Shown piece by piece: positions 1 to 11,500 of a stretch of 64,000 nucleotides of DNA. This DNA is from Zerene cesonia (Eukaryota; Arthropoda; Insecta; Lepidoptera; Pieridae). Within the stretch, counting starts at the first letter, position 1. Each line of letters opens with the position of its first letter. The translations under genes were made by a program, and so were the position numbers. The notes under the pieces are model-generated. The model was not told the DNA's origin and made no database searches. It saw only the letters and a list, made by a program, of their open reading frames with translations. The DNA is taken from the NCBI RefSeq assembly GCF_012273895.1, contig NC_052104.1, positions 1,612,001 through 1,676,000 on the forward strand, given 5' to 3'.

Positions 1-299
1 ATAATTGTAATATTAAGTTTTATGTTTTAGTCTTGGCACCAATTAACCTATTAATAGGCAGCACATACAAATAAATGTATCTTAACGATTTTATTTTTGC
101 ATGTAATTTAATCTTAAATTAAAACTTTATTATTTTATAGTTCATGTTTTTTTCATATATTTTATTATCGGTATACATACGAAGTTTTTTGTTTTGTATT
201 CTAATCCCCATAAATGAGTTTAGTTGCTGTAGTTCGTGGTTTCTACATTTTCTTTTGTAATCTATACAAGCACGCCTAATTAAATTTTTCTATTTTTAG

Positions 300-3200
300 G
301 GGAACGTTGGAAAACCAGGCTCTCCAGGATTTCCAGGCTCGCCAGGCATAAAAGGAGAAACAGGACTTCAAGGACCAAAGGGTAGTCAAGGGATCCAAGG
401 TACGCGAGGAGAACCCGGCCGTCCCGGGCAACCGGGAGATGCTGGTCCAGCCGGTCTTGCTGGAAGGGATGGAATTCCTGGTGAAAAAGGAGTCCAAGGT
501 CAACCTGGTGCAGCGGGGCCACAGGGTTTCCCAGGGCCTAGGGGTATTCCTGGTGTAGCTGGTGACCCAGGAATGCCGGGGGCGAAAGGAATGCCAGTAT
601 GTATCACCCATTGCTTAATATTCAACTTCATTGTAATTACAAAATAAATACTGTCTATGACATTTGTCACTTTAACAAGTTTAATTTTAACTTAGCTCAT
701 TAAAATTGCAATGGATTTAATTAAATAAGTTGACAAAAATGTATGTACTAGGTTTTTCTTTGAAGTCTCATGAATCATTTTTTTCGAAAACTACAAAATA
801 AATATACACCTACTTAACAAAGTAGTTAGATTTACAGCACATAATTGTAATATTATTATGAAATTCCCTATGCTCTGTTGTATCATTGATATTGCTCTGT
901 ACATATGTACTATATATATATAGTATACTGTAATGGTTGTTTCCCTTAAAAACTCCTTAAATTATGAATTTTGTATTATTAACGTAGAACTAAACATCTT
1001 ACTATGAATTTATTCCGTTCATTTCGTTTAATTTCAGGGTCAACCTGGTGAACGAGGAACTAAAGGTGAAATGGGAATCAGGGGTGAAACTGGTTTACAA
1101 GGTCCACGTGGTCTACCCGGAGTCGTTGGACCCGAAGGCAAACGTGGCAAAAGAGGCTTAAGAGGACCTGCTGGCAACACTGGGCCACAAGGAGAGAGGG
1201 GATTACAGGGTATGAGAGGATTACCAGGTGCTGATGGACCAATGGGCTTGAAAGGACAACCTGGTGAACGAGGAAATGTCGGGCTACCTGGAACAAAAGG
1301 AAGTTCTGGTGACCCTGGCAGACCTGGACCTCAAGGCTTACCTGGTCAACGAGGATTGATGGGCAGACCTGGAATAACTGGAAAATCTGGACCAACTGGA
1401 GAGAGAGGTATACCTGGAGCTGACGGTAGACCAGGGGAACAAGGTCCTCAAGGATTACAGGGCCCACCTGGTTTAATAGGTAGTCCTGGTGAGAGAGGAT
1501 TGCAGGTAATTAATTTATTAGGTAATATTTCTTTGCGTATATTGGTTGATTTTATTTAGATTTAAAACATAAAAATTTATGCATATAAAATTCATTATAA
1601 TACGATTTTCTTGAATAGTCTAATTAATTTAAATACCATAAAAATACTTGTGAAAACTTAAATTTACTGAAATTAAATATATTCAGATGAGGCTTTAATT
1701 ATCAATATCATTTTCTTAAAGGGAGAACCAGGCAAAGATGGTGAGCTAGGTCCACCTGGTGTGCAAGGTCCAAAAGGAGACGCTGGTCGTGATGGTAGTC
1801 CAGGTTCTCAGGGTGCTCCAGGGCCTGTTGGTCCATCTGGTGACCGAGGACCAGCTGGACCACCAGGGCCCACAGGTTTCCCTGTAAGTACCTAGTAAAT
1901 ATAGATCTTGTTAAATACCACGCGGCGGTATATCTTTATAAGTAACCTTTAGATCCAATGTTTCAAATTCAAACGTTGTACACTTATCAAGGATCAATGA
2001 CAATACAATAATTTCATGAGTTTAGCATCACAGCGGACAACAGCTACAATAGCGCGTAAACGAAAATAAAAATGTTTTGATGGAAATGGGATTGATTTAA
2101 TATAACAAGTTATTTGGGATTATAAGCTAAAGAAATGCATATGACGGCCTGAAGCTAGCTCCTTATCTTCAAGCAAACTCTTTATCTTCTTCATCTTTTA
2201 TCTTTAATTATAGGGTATGCCAGGTGCTGCTGGAGTACCTGGGTCTCCTGGAAAAGAAGGAGAAGCTGGTGTTGCAGGTCCACCCGGGGCCACGGGGCAA
2301 ACTGGACCCCGGGGAGAAAGAGGTTTCCCCGGTGAAAGAGGTGTCAATGGATTGCCTGGAACTCCTGGGGAAAAAGGCGAAACAGGAGCGCAAGGAGCAG
2401 ATGGTCCAATGGTATAAATATATATAAATATCGTTTTCTATTAGAAAAAGTGTTAAATTTCAGATACTATTTCGTAGTATATGTAAAGGTCGCCGGAATA
2501 TTGTAAAAACCGTTTGATTATTTGTAAAAGTTCATGAGATTACATTTTGAGATCACTTTGTAACTAGCGAAAAATTACGATCTGAAACTTTGTTTGCAAT
2601 GTTTCGTCAGACTATAATGCCAATATAATATAACAGTTATGTACTTTTCTTCAAAACGTATTGGTTGCAAATGTGTGTTATAATTTTACAGTGACGTATA
2701 TTTTAAGTTTATTTAGTAATGAGACACTAAGTAAAACCTCTGAGTATTTTATTACTTTTGATCATTCAAGCTAGTATTTCTGATCATATTATGAATTAGT
2801 TTTATATTTTTAGGGTCCAGAAGGACAAAGAGGTAGCAAAGGTCATCAAGGACCAATGGGTCCTATGGGGTTGCCTGGACCTAGAGGTTTGACGGGCTTA
2901 GCTGGAGAAAAAGGTGAAAGGGGGTCAACGGGACCACAAGGCAATGAAGGGCCACCTGGTACGTTTTAATGTTTAAATATGGTATATGTATTTACTATCG
3001 ACGTACTATAAAATAGTACTAATTTTTATAAAATGGGGTTTTTGTAACTTAAAATTAATATAAGTTATCAAAAGGCGTTTTTCGCATGTGAACTGTTTCG
3101 AACGCCGTAGAGTCTAATGCCGATGCTGGCACTTGTCAGCCCCTTACTGCGTCGGCTCGTGCGGTGGTTCATTGTCAATATAATAATGATTGATGTGATT

Positions 3201-6200
3201 AAAAACAAATCGTATCTTAAAAAAAATGGTTGCCTGTAAAGTTTTACGGGCGAAGATTTTACGTGACAACGTCTTTTTCTAGCTAGAATATTTATTGATA
3301 TGAATATTATTAAATTGCACAATAGGAACAAGGAATTGAATGAAAATAAGAATGGCACAAATTTTAACTACAGAAAATATATTTTGTTTACTAAAAAGAC
3401 AGAGACAGAGACACAAGCACGCGCCGATTCAATGCGCCTAATTCTCTAGTGCTGCGCGCGCGGCGGACTGATCATAGTTTGGTGACTCATCGTAACGTTA
3501 CCGGGCGTTACACTTTTTCATGAGTGACTCCGAGCCGCAACCTAATTTAAGACGTTGTCACGTCAAAAATTGACATTAACATATAAAATATATTTTTGTA
3601 GAGAAAATATAGAAAGACAAATAGTTTAAGAGATGTTTTGATACCGGAATTATGAACAAATTTTAACTTATATTCAATTTGAGCATTAGTTGTTTACAGT
3701 TTTGACAATAGTAACAACTAGTTCTTAATAGGTAAAACGAGCTTTAAGATAACATTACGAGTTTAAAAGATAATATTATGTATTGTATGACATAGTAAGA
3801 TACATTTCTCTTAAATCAGGTCGGCAAGGAGAACAAGGACCACAAGGACCAGTAGGTCCAGCTGGACCTCCTGGAGAGCCGGCAGAAAGGGGAGAAGCGG
3901 GTGCACCTGGTCATCCTGGTGAACCTGGGGCTCCGGGGTCTACAGGCGAAAGAGGCCAGCCAGGAATGCAAGGAACCCCTGGCTTACCGGGACCACCGGG
4001 GCTAACTGGGATGCCGGGGTTGAAAGGCGATAGGGGTTACGTGGGGGCTAAGGGTCAACAGGGCTCACCTGGAAATCCAGGTATGAATATTTTTATCGTA
4101 ATTAATTAAATTACCAAAGTGCCAACCCGACCTTGGCCAGCGTGGTAGATTATAGCCTGAACTCTCATAGGAGGCCTGTGTCCCAGTAGTGAGAACATAT
4201 ATGGGCTGATGATGATGAATTAATTTAATTTGATTATTTTATTTTGAAATTTTTTGCTAATCATTACAAAGGAATTAATAAAAGAATACAGCTGAAAATT
4301 TGACAAAATATTTTAAAATAAACTTAACGCTATCAAAAATGGAATGTTGGTATCATAGAAATTATAGGAGTTCAGAATGTGTATAGAAAAATAAATTATA
4401 CTAATCACATCAGATCGTAATGATTGTTTAATATGATGTAACTTACATGAGAACATATATAGGTATTCATGGAGAACCTGGGCAGAGGGGTCTGCCGGGA
4501 CAAGTGGGTGCTAAAGGTGCGCGAGGTGAAGCTGGACCTAAAGGAGATGTAGGACGCGCTGGATTACCTGGTCGACCTGGTGACTTAGGTCCTGCGGTCA
4601 GTTGATGAAATTTTGATACCGTTTAGAATTTTACTTCTGCTAATATCACTTTTATATAAAGATCACATTATTATTACATCACATAACATAAAAAAATGTG
4701 TGGTTGTTTGCACTGGTTCAGATACGTTCTATTTAACTTATCCGTCAGTTAAAATGACAAATAAAGCGTTTAGTAGGCTTTCTGTAACATTATTTTTTAC
4801 ATAATATTATGTATATTTAAGCGTAGTAAATCCTGCCCTAAAATATAATATAAAAAGCAGTGTACATAATTTGTTCGGCATTTCATCCCAACATTTATAA
4901 ATAATAATTGTAATGTAGTTTATATATTTATTATCGTCGACCGTAAAAAGAAAATAGATACGCATCCGAAAACAAAGAATAAACGTAAAAATAACTTTCT
5001 CATATATTATTTAACCATACGTGAGCAGACTTTACTAAAAAAAATAATCCTTTTAAAGGGCCCTCAAGGAGGCCCGGGACCTGCTGGAAATCCAGGTATG
5101 CCTGGTGCTAAAGGTTCTACGGGTGACTCTGGAAGACCAGGCGCCCCAGGTCCAATAGGACTTACAGGACCTCAGGGACCTGAAGGAGCTAAGGGAGAGA
5201 GGGGCAGTGAAGGTGAAATGGGTCCAGCAGGGCCGGTTGGGCCGGTTGGACCAAGTGGTGAGCGAGGGCCTACAGGTTTACCTGGACTCACAGGAGCACC
5301 CGGGCCACAGGGCCTGCGAGGTGTACAGGTAAAGTTATATTCAAATCTATCTTTTTTTCAAACTGTATATGAAAACAGTTTTTAATCGTTCTAAATGTGG
5401 ACACATAACATTTAGTGAAATAATGTTATGTAACTAAAATCCTTTTTCGTTAAAACCATTTTTCCCTAATCTAACAAGATCAAGTTTTCGTAAAGCGCTT
5501 TTTAAACGGTTTTTAATCAGGACATTAATTAAGATATTACAAATATTTATTGAAGGGTGAAAACGGATCTCCTGGGAAACCAGGCGCTGATGGTGCTCCC
5601 GGACCGATGGGCAGCCCTGGTCTTCAGGGACCACCCGGTCCAGTGGGTGAGCCTGGGCCAGAGGGACGTCCCGGTAAATTGGGACAACCAGGTATACCTG
5701 GCAGGCCAGGAGATAAAGGCCCAACAGGGCAACCAGGACAATCTGGACCTTCAGGACCACCTGGATTACAGGTAAAATTTTGCTGTATTTAAAAAAGTAA
5801 GTATTTAAATTAAAAAAAACTGCTTTTCCTTATACCAGAACGAGTTTTGTAGGATTTAAATAAAAGAAAACATTAAGAACATTTTTAATTTTTTTTNNNN
5901 NNNNNNNNNNNNNNNNNNNNNNNNNNNNNNNNNNNNNNNNNNNNNNNNNNNNNNNNNNNNNNNNNNNNNNNNNNNNNNNNNNNNNNNNNNNNNNNNNNNN
6001 NNNNNNNNNNNNNNNNNNNNNNNNNNNNNNNNNNNNNNNNNNNNNNNNNNNNNNNNNNNNNNNNNNNNNNNNNNNNNNNNNNNNNNNNNNNNNNNNNNNN
6101 NNNNNNNNNNNNNNNNNNNNNNNNNNNNNNNNNNNNNNNNNNNNNNNNNNNNNNNNNNNNNNNNNNNNNNNNNNNNNNNNNNNNNNNNNNNNNNNNNNNN

Positions 6201-9200
6201 NNNNNNNNNNNNNNNNNNNNNNNNNNNNNNNNNNNNNNNNNNNNNNNNNNNNNNNNNNNNNNNNNNNNNNNNNNNNNNNNNNNNNNNNNNNNNNNNNNNN
6301 NNNNNNNNNNNNNNNNNNNNNNNNNNNNNNNNNNNNNNNNNNNNNNNNNNNNNNNNNNNNNNNNNNNNNNNNNNNNNNNNNNNNNNNNNNNNNNNNNNNN
6401 NNNNNNNNNNNNNNNNNNNNNNNNNNNNNNNNNNNNNNNNNNNNNNNNNNNNNNNNNNNNNNNNNNNNNNNNNNNNNNNNNNNNNNNNNNNNNNNNNNNN
6501 NNNNNNNNNNNNNNNNNNNNNNNNNNNNNNNNNNNNNNNNNNNNNNNNNNNNNNNNNNNNNNNNNNNNNNNNNNNNNNNNNNNNNNNNNNNNNNNNNNNN
6601 NNNNNNNNNNNNNNNNNNNNNNNNNNNNNNNNNNNNNNNNNNNNNNNNNNNNNNNNNNNNNNNNNNNNNNNNNNNNNNNNNNNNNNNNNNNNNNNNNNNN
6701 NNNNNNNNNNNNNNNNNNNNNNNNNNNNNNNNNNNNNNNNNNNNNNNNNNNNNNNNNNNNNNNNNNNNNNNNNNNNNNNNNNNNNNNNNNNNNNNNNNNN
6801 NNNNNNNNNNNNNNNNNNNNNNNNNNNNNNNNNNNNNNNNNNNNNNNNNNNNNNNNNNNNNNNNNNNNNNNNNNNNNNNNNNNNNNNNNNNNNNNNGACC
6901 ACCCGGAATTGAAGGACCTCCAGGTGAGCAAAATGTGTATGCAATTGTTATAACAAAAATAAAACAGATCCATGAAAAGAAAGTCATAACTATTACGGCA
7001 ATGAGATTCCTTACTTGGACGGTAACAATGAACAGCATTATTATAATTTGCAAAGCAGGGTACAATCTTCACTTTTGTAAAACCATACCATATTTTGCTT
7101 ATAACTATAGCAATCAGTTTTAAAATATTGTCTTGCAGTTCAATTTCTTAAAATTTTATGTATGATTAAATATATATTTTAGTCCAATCTCTTGAATTTC
7201 AATATATATCTTATTCATCTATTTAGGTCCATCCGGCAAACAGGGACTGCCCGGGTTCGACGGAGCCAAAGGCGAGAGGGGTGAGGCGGGGGCGGACGGG
7301 GCCAAGGGGCATGCGGGGCTGCCCGGCCTGCCCGGAGTTGTTGGTGCACCGGGACGGGCCGGGGACCGGGGCCTGCCCGGGCCCATGGGGCCACCCGGGA
7401 AGGACGGGGACGCAGGGAGTCGGGGTGAGATGAGTTTGATCAAAGTGAAAATAAAAAATAAATTTCAATTAAAATCATGATACTAATGAATCGAATTCCA
7501 TAAAAAAAATGAAATAACTGAATATATTTCAAACGACTTACTTAAAAATAACATCCTTATTTATTTTATTGCAATATAGAGATTGCCTTCAGTCTCTGAT
7601 GGTGCTTTGAAATTGCTATCGACTATCCTGCATATCACATTTTAGGTCCACCTGGTAGAGATGGTAGCCCAGGGCCTCAAGGAACTCAAGGACCTTCTGG
7701 GGCCCGCGGACCTCCCGGAGAGCCGGGACGGCACGGGACCCCAGGGGTCGCTGGGCCACCGGGACCTCCCGGACCTCCTGGTGAGGGACTGGCTTATGAC
7801 GCCGCTGCTATTGCTGCTATGTTACAACAAGGTCAGTTATGAGTTTGGTAATAAGGATTTAAAAATAAAAAAATACGTTAAATTTTCGTAAGAAATTCAT
7901 ATTTCTTACTCTGCTTTGTACAACATTCCTTGAAGTTAATCTGTCTATGGCTCTTCTTAATTACTGTGACGACTATTCTGTATTTAATTATTTTAATAAA
8001 TTAATGTTTTTACCCACATACCCATATGAAATTACATGATTTTCCTTAATAAAACGTTTGTTAACATCTTCTATAAAGGTTCAGTGAAAGGTCCAGACCC
8101 TCTGGGCGACGATCCGAACATACCTCCCCGTTTCTTCAAAGACGACCTGCCTCTCGCCGAAAGGAAACAAATAGTTATGAAAGCGTACGAACGGCTCAAA
8201 GTGTCTCTCGATAAGTTCCTGCGACCGGACGGCTCTAAGGAAGCTCCGGCGAAGACTTGTGGGGACATTAAATATCATCATCCTGAATTTAGCAGCGGTA
8301 AGAAACTGTAAATTTATTATGTGTTTATTATATGCGTCTTTTTGTTTTTCTGTCGAGCACGCTTCGGTACGAATTGGGCCGGGTTGCACCGGTGAAGTAC
8401 CACACACCGGCGTGAAATATTAGCATATTAGCATGCATTTGGGGAGCCGGACCTGTTTCCTTTTCCTTCCCAGTTCATACCTTCTGTCCAGTCGTCAATT
8501 CTGTCCTTATTCCTTTCCCCTTAAAAGCTGGCAGCGCATTCACTGAAAGCGGTGGTGATCGTTTATTATCAGGCGAACCACCAGCTCAGCTCAGCCCGAA
8601 ATGACATAAAAAAAGAATTCTCAACTCTAAAACTCTAAAGGTCCAAAATGCCTGCTACTAAATTATTAATACCTACTAAAACTAAAACCATTAAAAATAA
8701 TTTAATTTCAAAAATCCTTGCAATTCCTTTAGGTCAGTACTGGATCGACCCGAACGGTGGCGACACCAACGACGCAATCCTGGTGCACTGCGACATGGAC
8801 ACCGGCGCCAGCTGCGTGTTCCCCAAACCCATGGAGTCCAAAGACCTCACACATCACGGTCGCAATGAGGCCTGGCTGAGCGAAATGGAAGACGGGTTTA
8901 CGGTATACCATCAGAATTTCATATTTACCTGCTAAATTTAAATTTTACATCGGTTTATTCACAAGTTCCATTTGTTCAGAATTGACTTAAACAATATTCT
9001 TCATTATATATCTTTCTCCGTCTTGTTACGATTATAAACAGGAAAGATAAGAATTTTTGTATAGGATGACCTATACATTTTGATTTGACATTGATTTTTT
9101 GATTTGTTGATTGGAATGAGACGTGTATATGTTTTCTGAGTCTTGTGTTCTCCAACGCGTACTATACAGGCGTCTTCAAGCGCAGAAGCCATGTCTTAGC

Positions 9201-10270
9201 TTACCATCGGGAAAAATCGTAGACAAGCGCTGCCCTATAAATAAAAATCGCCATCTTGACTTTTTGATAAATCTTTTATTTACCTTATTTAAAAAGTAAG
9301 GTTCTTATGGAGAGACAAAATGAATCAAGAATGAAGCCGTTGCGGACTACTAGTTGATAAAAAAAAAGAAATATTGCAACCATTTAAATATTATTTTTAG
9401 AAAGCTCCGTTATTCCCAATTTGTAGCGTTCCTCTCTCTAAAACTTCTTGTCATTTAAAACCAGATTTATAGTATAGTATCCTAATATTCTCCACAGATA
9501 TCCTACAAAGCGGACCACAGCCAGCTCACGTACTTACAGCTGCTCTCAGTGAGCGCGGCGCAGAACGTAACGTTACACTGCAAGAACACGGTGGGCTATT
9601 ACGACCCAGCGACAAAGAATTACAAGCACGGCCTGAAGTTGTTGGCTTTCAACGACGCTGAGATTTTGCCCAAAGCGAATAATCGCTTGCGGTATACGGC
9701 TCTGTTGGATGAATGTCAAGTAAGTTAATTTACGGTTAGATTTGAACCATTTTTTAAAGAAATGGCTGGACTAATTTTTAGAATCTTTATTTTTTTCTAT
9801 TCTTTCAAAATTTCTCATTTATAAAGAATTTCAATGCTATAAAACATGCACAAAAAAATAAGCTTTCATTTGTCCAATTTTTTTTTTCGTTCTGAATGAG
9901 AGAATGTGTAAATGAATTAATTTCTAAACTTGAAAGAGATTTTCGAACGTTGACGAATTTAGATTTGAAATCGTACCAGAAATGTACTAGAAAGTCCAAA
10001 AAAATCAATGACCGACATCATGCAAATACATAATAATGAATCTGCTGTATTCTATAATACTAAATTATTCATATATGAACAAAAATGATAATAATAAATG
10101 ATAATTTTCTGCTTATGCAATAGCACAAACATCAAGATTGGGCAAAGACAATAGTACAATACGAAACGGATAAACCAAACAGACTGCCGTTACTCGACGT
10201 AGCTGTGAGAGATGTCGGAAGGAATAACCAAATGTTCAGAATCGAACTGGGGCTCGCTTGCTTCGCTTAA
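300..10270 (+). CDS. Fibrillar collagen alpha chain, 3' part (5' incomplete, one internal gap)
   Basis: Structural extracellular-matrix protein that trimerises through its C-propeptide. Exons I can join in frame: 300-596, 1038-1505, 1722-1883, 2214-2411, 2814-2958, 3820-4080, 4463-4596, 5059-5328, 5556-5771, then a 1000-N gap, 6897(partial)-6923, 7227-7424, 7646-7831, 8079-8297, 8733-8902, 9498-9719 and 10124-10270 (stop TAA). Exons up to 7646 encode uninterrupted Gly-X-Y triplets except for one Gly-to-Ala change (GCA at 3882-3884). Exon 7646-7831 leaves the helix at GEGLAYDAAAIAAMLQQ, a telopeptide. The last four exons form the COLFI domain, with motifs such as YWIDPNGGD, HCKNTVGYYD and the terminal GLACFA. 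All phases agree. Exons 162, 216 and 270 bases long are multiples of the 54-base fibrillar-collagen unit, and the three split-Gly exons 2814-4596 total 540 bases. The signal peptide, N-propeptide and first helix exons are upstream of the window. The COLFI domain excludes collagen IV; the exact fibrillar clade is not determined. Confidence 0.95.
2322..2339 (+). other. GFPGER integrin-type motif in the collagen helix
   Basis: The six codons GGT TTC CCC GGT GAA AGA are in frame and encode GFPGER; the surrounding residues read GERGFPGERGVNG. In vertebrate collagens this hexapeptide, with hydroxylated Pro (GFOGER), is the best known binding site for I-domain integrins. The binding role in this insect is not established. 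Confidence 0.85.
4119..4218 (+). repeat. LINE 3'-tail fragment
   Basis: Sequence in a collagen intron starts GCCAACCCGACCTTGGCCAG and ends in GGGCTGATGATGATGAA. This matches from memory a very common lepidopteran repeat, the 3' tail of a non-LTR retrotransposon with a GATGATGATG end. The family name is not certain. Confidence 0.6.
5897..6896. other. Assembly gap (1000 N) inside the collagen gene
   Basis: Exactly 1000 N, the usual placeholder for a gap of unknown size. An intron enters the gap on the left, after donor GTAAAA at 5772. On the right the sequence resumes inside a Gly-X-Y exon at 6897, so at least part of one helix exon, and perhaps several exons, are missing. Confidence 0.97.
8079..10270 (+). 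other. COLFI C-propeptide region of the collagen gene
   Basis: Four exons (8079-8297, 8733-8902, 9498-9719, 10124-10270) encode the C-terminal propeptide that selects and registers chains before triple-helix folding. Visible cysteines lie in KTCGDIKYHH, LVHCDMDTGASCVF (two), LHCKNTVGYY, LLDECQ and GLACFA: six in total. Vertebrate fibrillar chains usually have seven or eight. By alignment from memory, the two missing ones are the second and third, which form interchain bonds. The Ca-binding loop is recognisable as IDPNGGDTNDAI. Confidence 0.9.
8352..8614 (+). repeat. Lepidopteran SINE (Metulj-like), nearly full length
   Basis: Starts GTCGAGCACGCTTCGGTACG and ends with a short A run (8608-8614), for 263 bases. 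It lies in the intron between the first two COLFI exons. The opening bases recur at 59311, and a degraded copy is at about 16946. I recognise the family as a widespread butterfly and moth SINE; the family name is from memory. Confidence 0.7.
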
Positions 10271-11500
10271 AATGTTCCTTATACGTTATAAAACTGTTAA
10301 TTCTTTCATTCCAAATTTAAAATTTCGAATTACATTATAACCTATTTTTTACTTTAATACTGGCGTGTTCGTTTATTTAAATAGTAAAGAAGAAATGTTT
10401 GTATTCTTCCACTTTTAAATTTAAAGGCCGTCTTAGATCATAACGTTCTCTTGGTGCTTTGATAAGATAAATCATATCATTTTTTTATTTAAAGTGACAG
10501 ATGCACTTGAGATAAATTCTTATTTTAAATGTTTATTAGATATAATACATTATATTCGATATAACCGAATTTATATAGCATTTATATCATAGTTCTGTAA
10601 GTAAATGCCAAATAATTAATAAGTGATTCCTATTTAGAATCTCATAGGTTAGGTTATGTGAATATGAAAAATAGTATTGTCTTGTATCAAATTAATTTTA
10701 TTGCTAGTTTAAGTACTTAAAGTTTTGTAAATAAATCGTCACAACATTATCTTATAACTATTTATGAAGGTTCATAAGGCTGTGTACATAATTGTAAATA
10801 ACCTTAAGTAGAATTAAGTTAATTTATAAGTGAAGATGTAATCCTATAAAATGTTAAGACTAATGAGATTATCAAGTACCTATATTTACACTTTTATAAA
10901 TATATCAATTAAATGTCATGAATACGAAGATTTGTTTTATTTTAACCCTTAATGTTTAGAAAAATTAAGAGAGATGAAAATTAAATTAGAGTTGACTCTT
11001 TAAGTAAATTTAATATGACCATAAAGTATAAGTATTATGTTATATGTGCCCATAGTTAAAACTGCTTTATGAGAATTTTGTTAGTTTCTATAATTGCGTA
11101 TAAATAAACAAGCTTTATTCAACTACAATTTGAATCGAATTACTAATTACAATTACATGCATTCAATTTGTTCCGTAAAATTGAAATCTATAAATCACAC
11201 ACGCCAAACGATAAGCTTCTATTAATATAAAACAATCTGGAAAAATATATAGAAGATGTTTTTTATGAATTCAAGAAATATTATTAGTGGGTAATACAAA
11301 TCTTATAACTTCTCGCATAAAAATTGATGATGGATGGACCAATTTGGCTAATAATTATGATTATTAAATATTTGAGACTGGGAAAGGTTTAAACGACGTT
11401 AAACATAAATCAGCTGTAATGGAAATATTTTTAAATATACACGTAGGCAACGAAGTTTACAGAGTCTCATGTAAAAATAAGAGAGAGAATCGTGTATAAA
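10271..11500. other. Collagen 3' UTR and convergent intergenic region
   Basis: AT-rich DNA between the collagen stop codon and the stop codon of the VWC-like gene. It contains candidate poly(A) signals but no open frame of note and no repeat I recognise. It most likely consists of the two 3' UTRs. Confidence 0.6.
11105..11121. terminator. Back-to-back poly(A) signals between two converging genes
   Basis: The plus strand has AATAAA at 11105-11110 and the minus strand has AATAAA at 11116-11121 (read as TTTATT), separated by CAAGC. Collagen ends 0.83 kb to the left on the plus strand and the VWC-like gene ends 0.38 kb to the right on the minus strand. The site could serve both. A closer plus-strand AATAAA at 10730-10735 is an alternative for collagen. 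Confidence 0.45.

Noticed and set aside
1078..1467. Long minus-strand and frame-shifted frames over the collagen exons
   Set aside because: They are shadows of the Gly-X-Y repeat, whose GGN CCN codons leave few stops in other frames.
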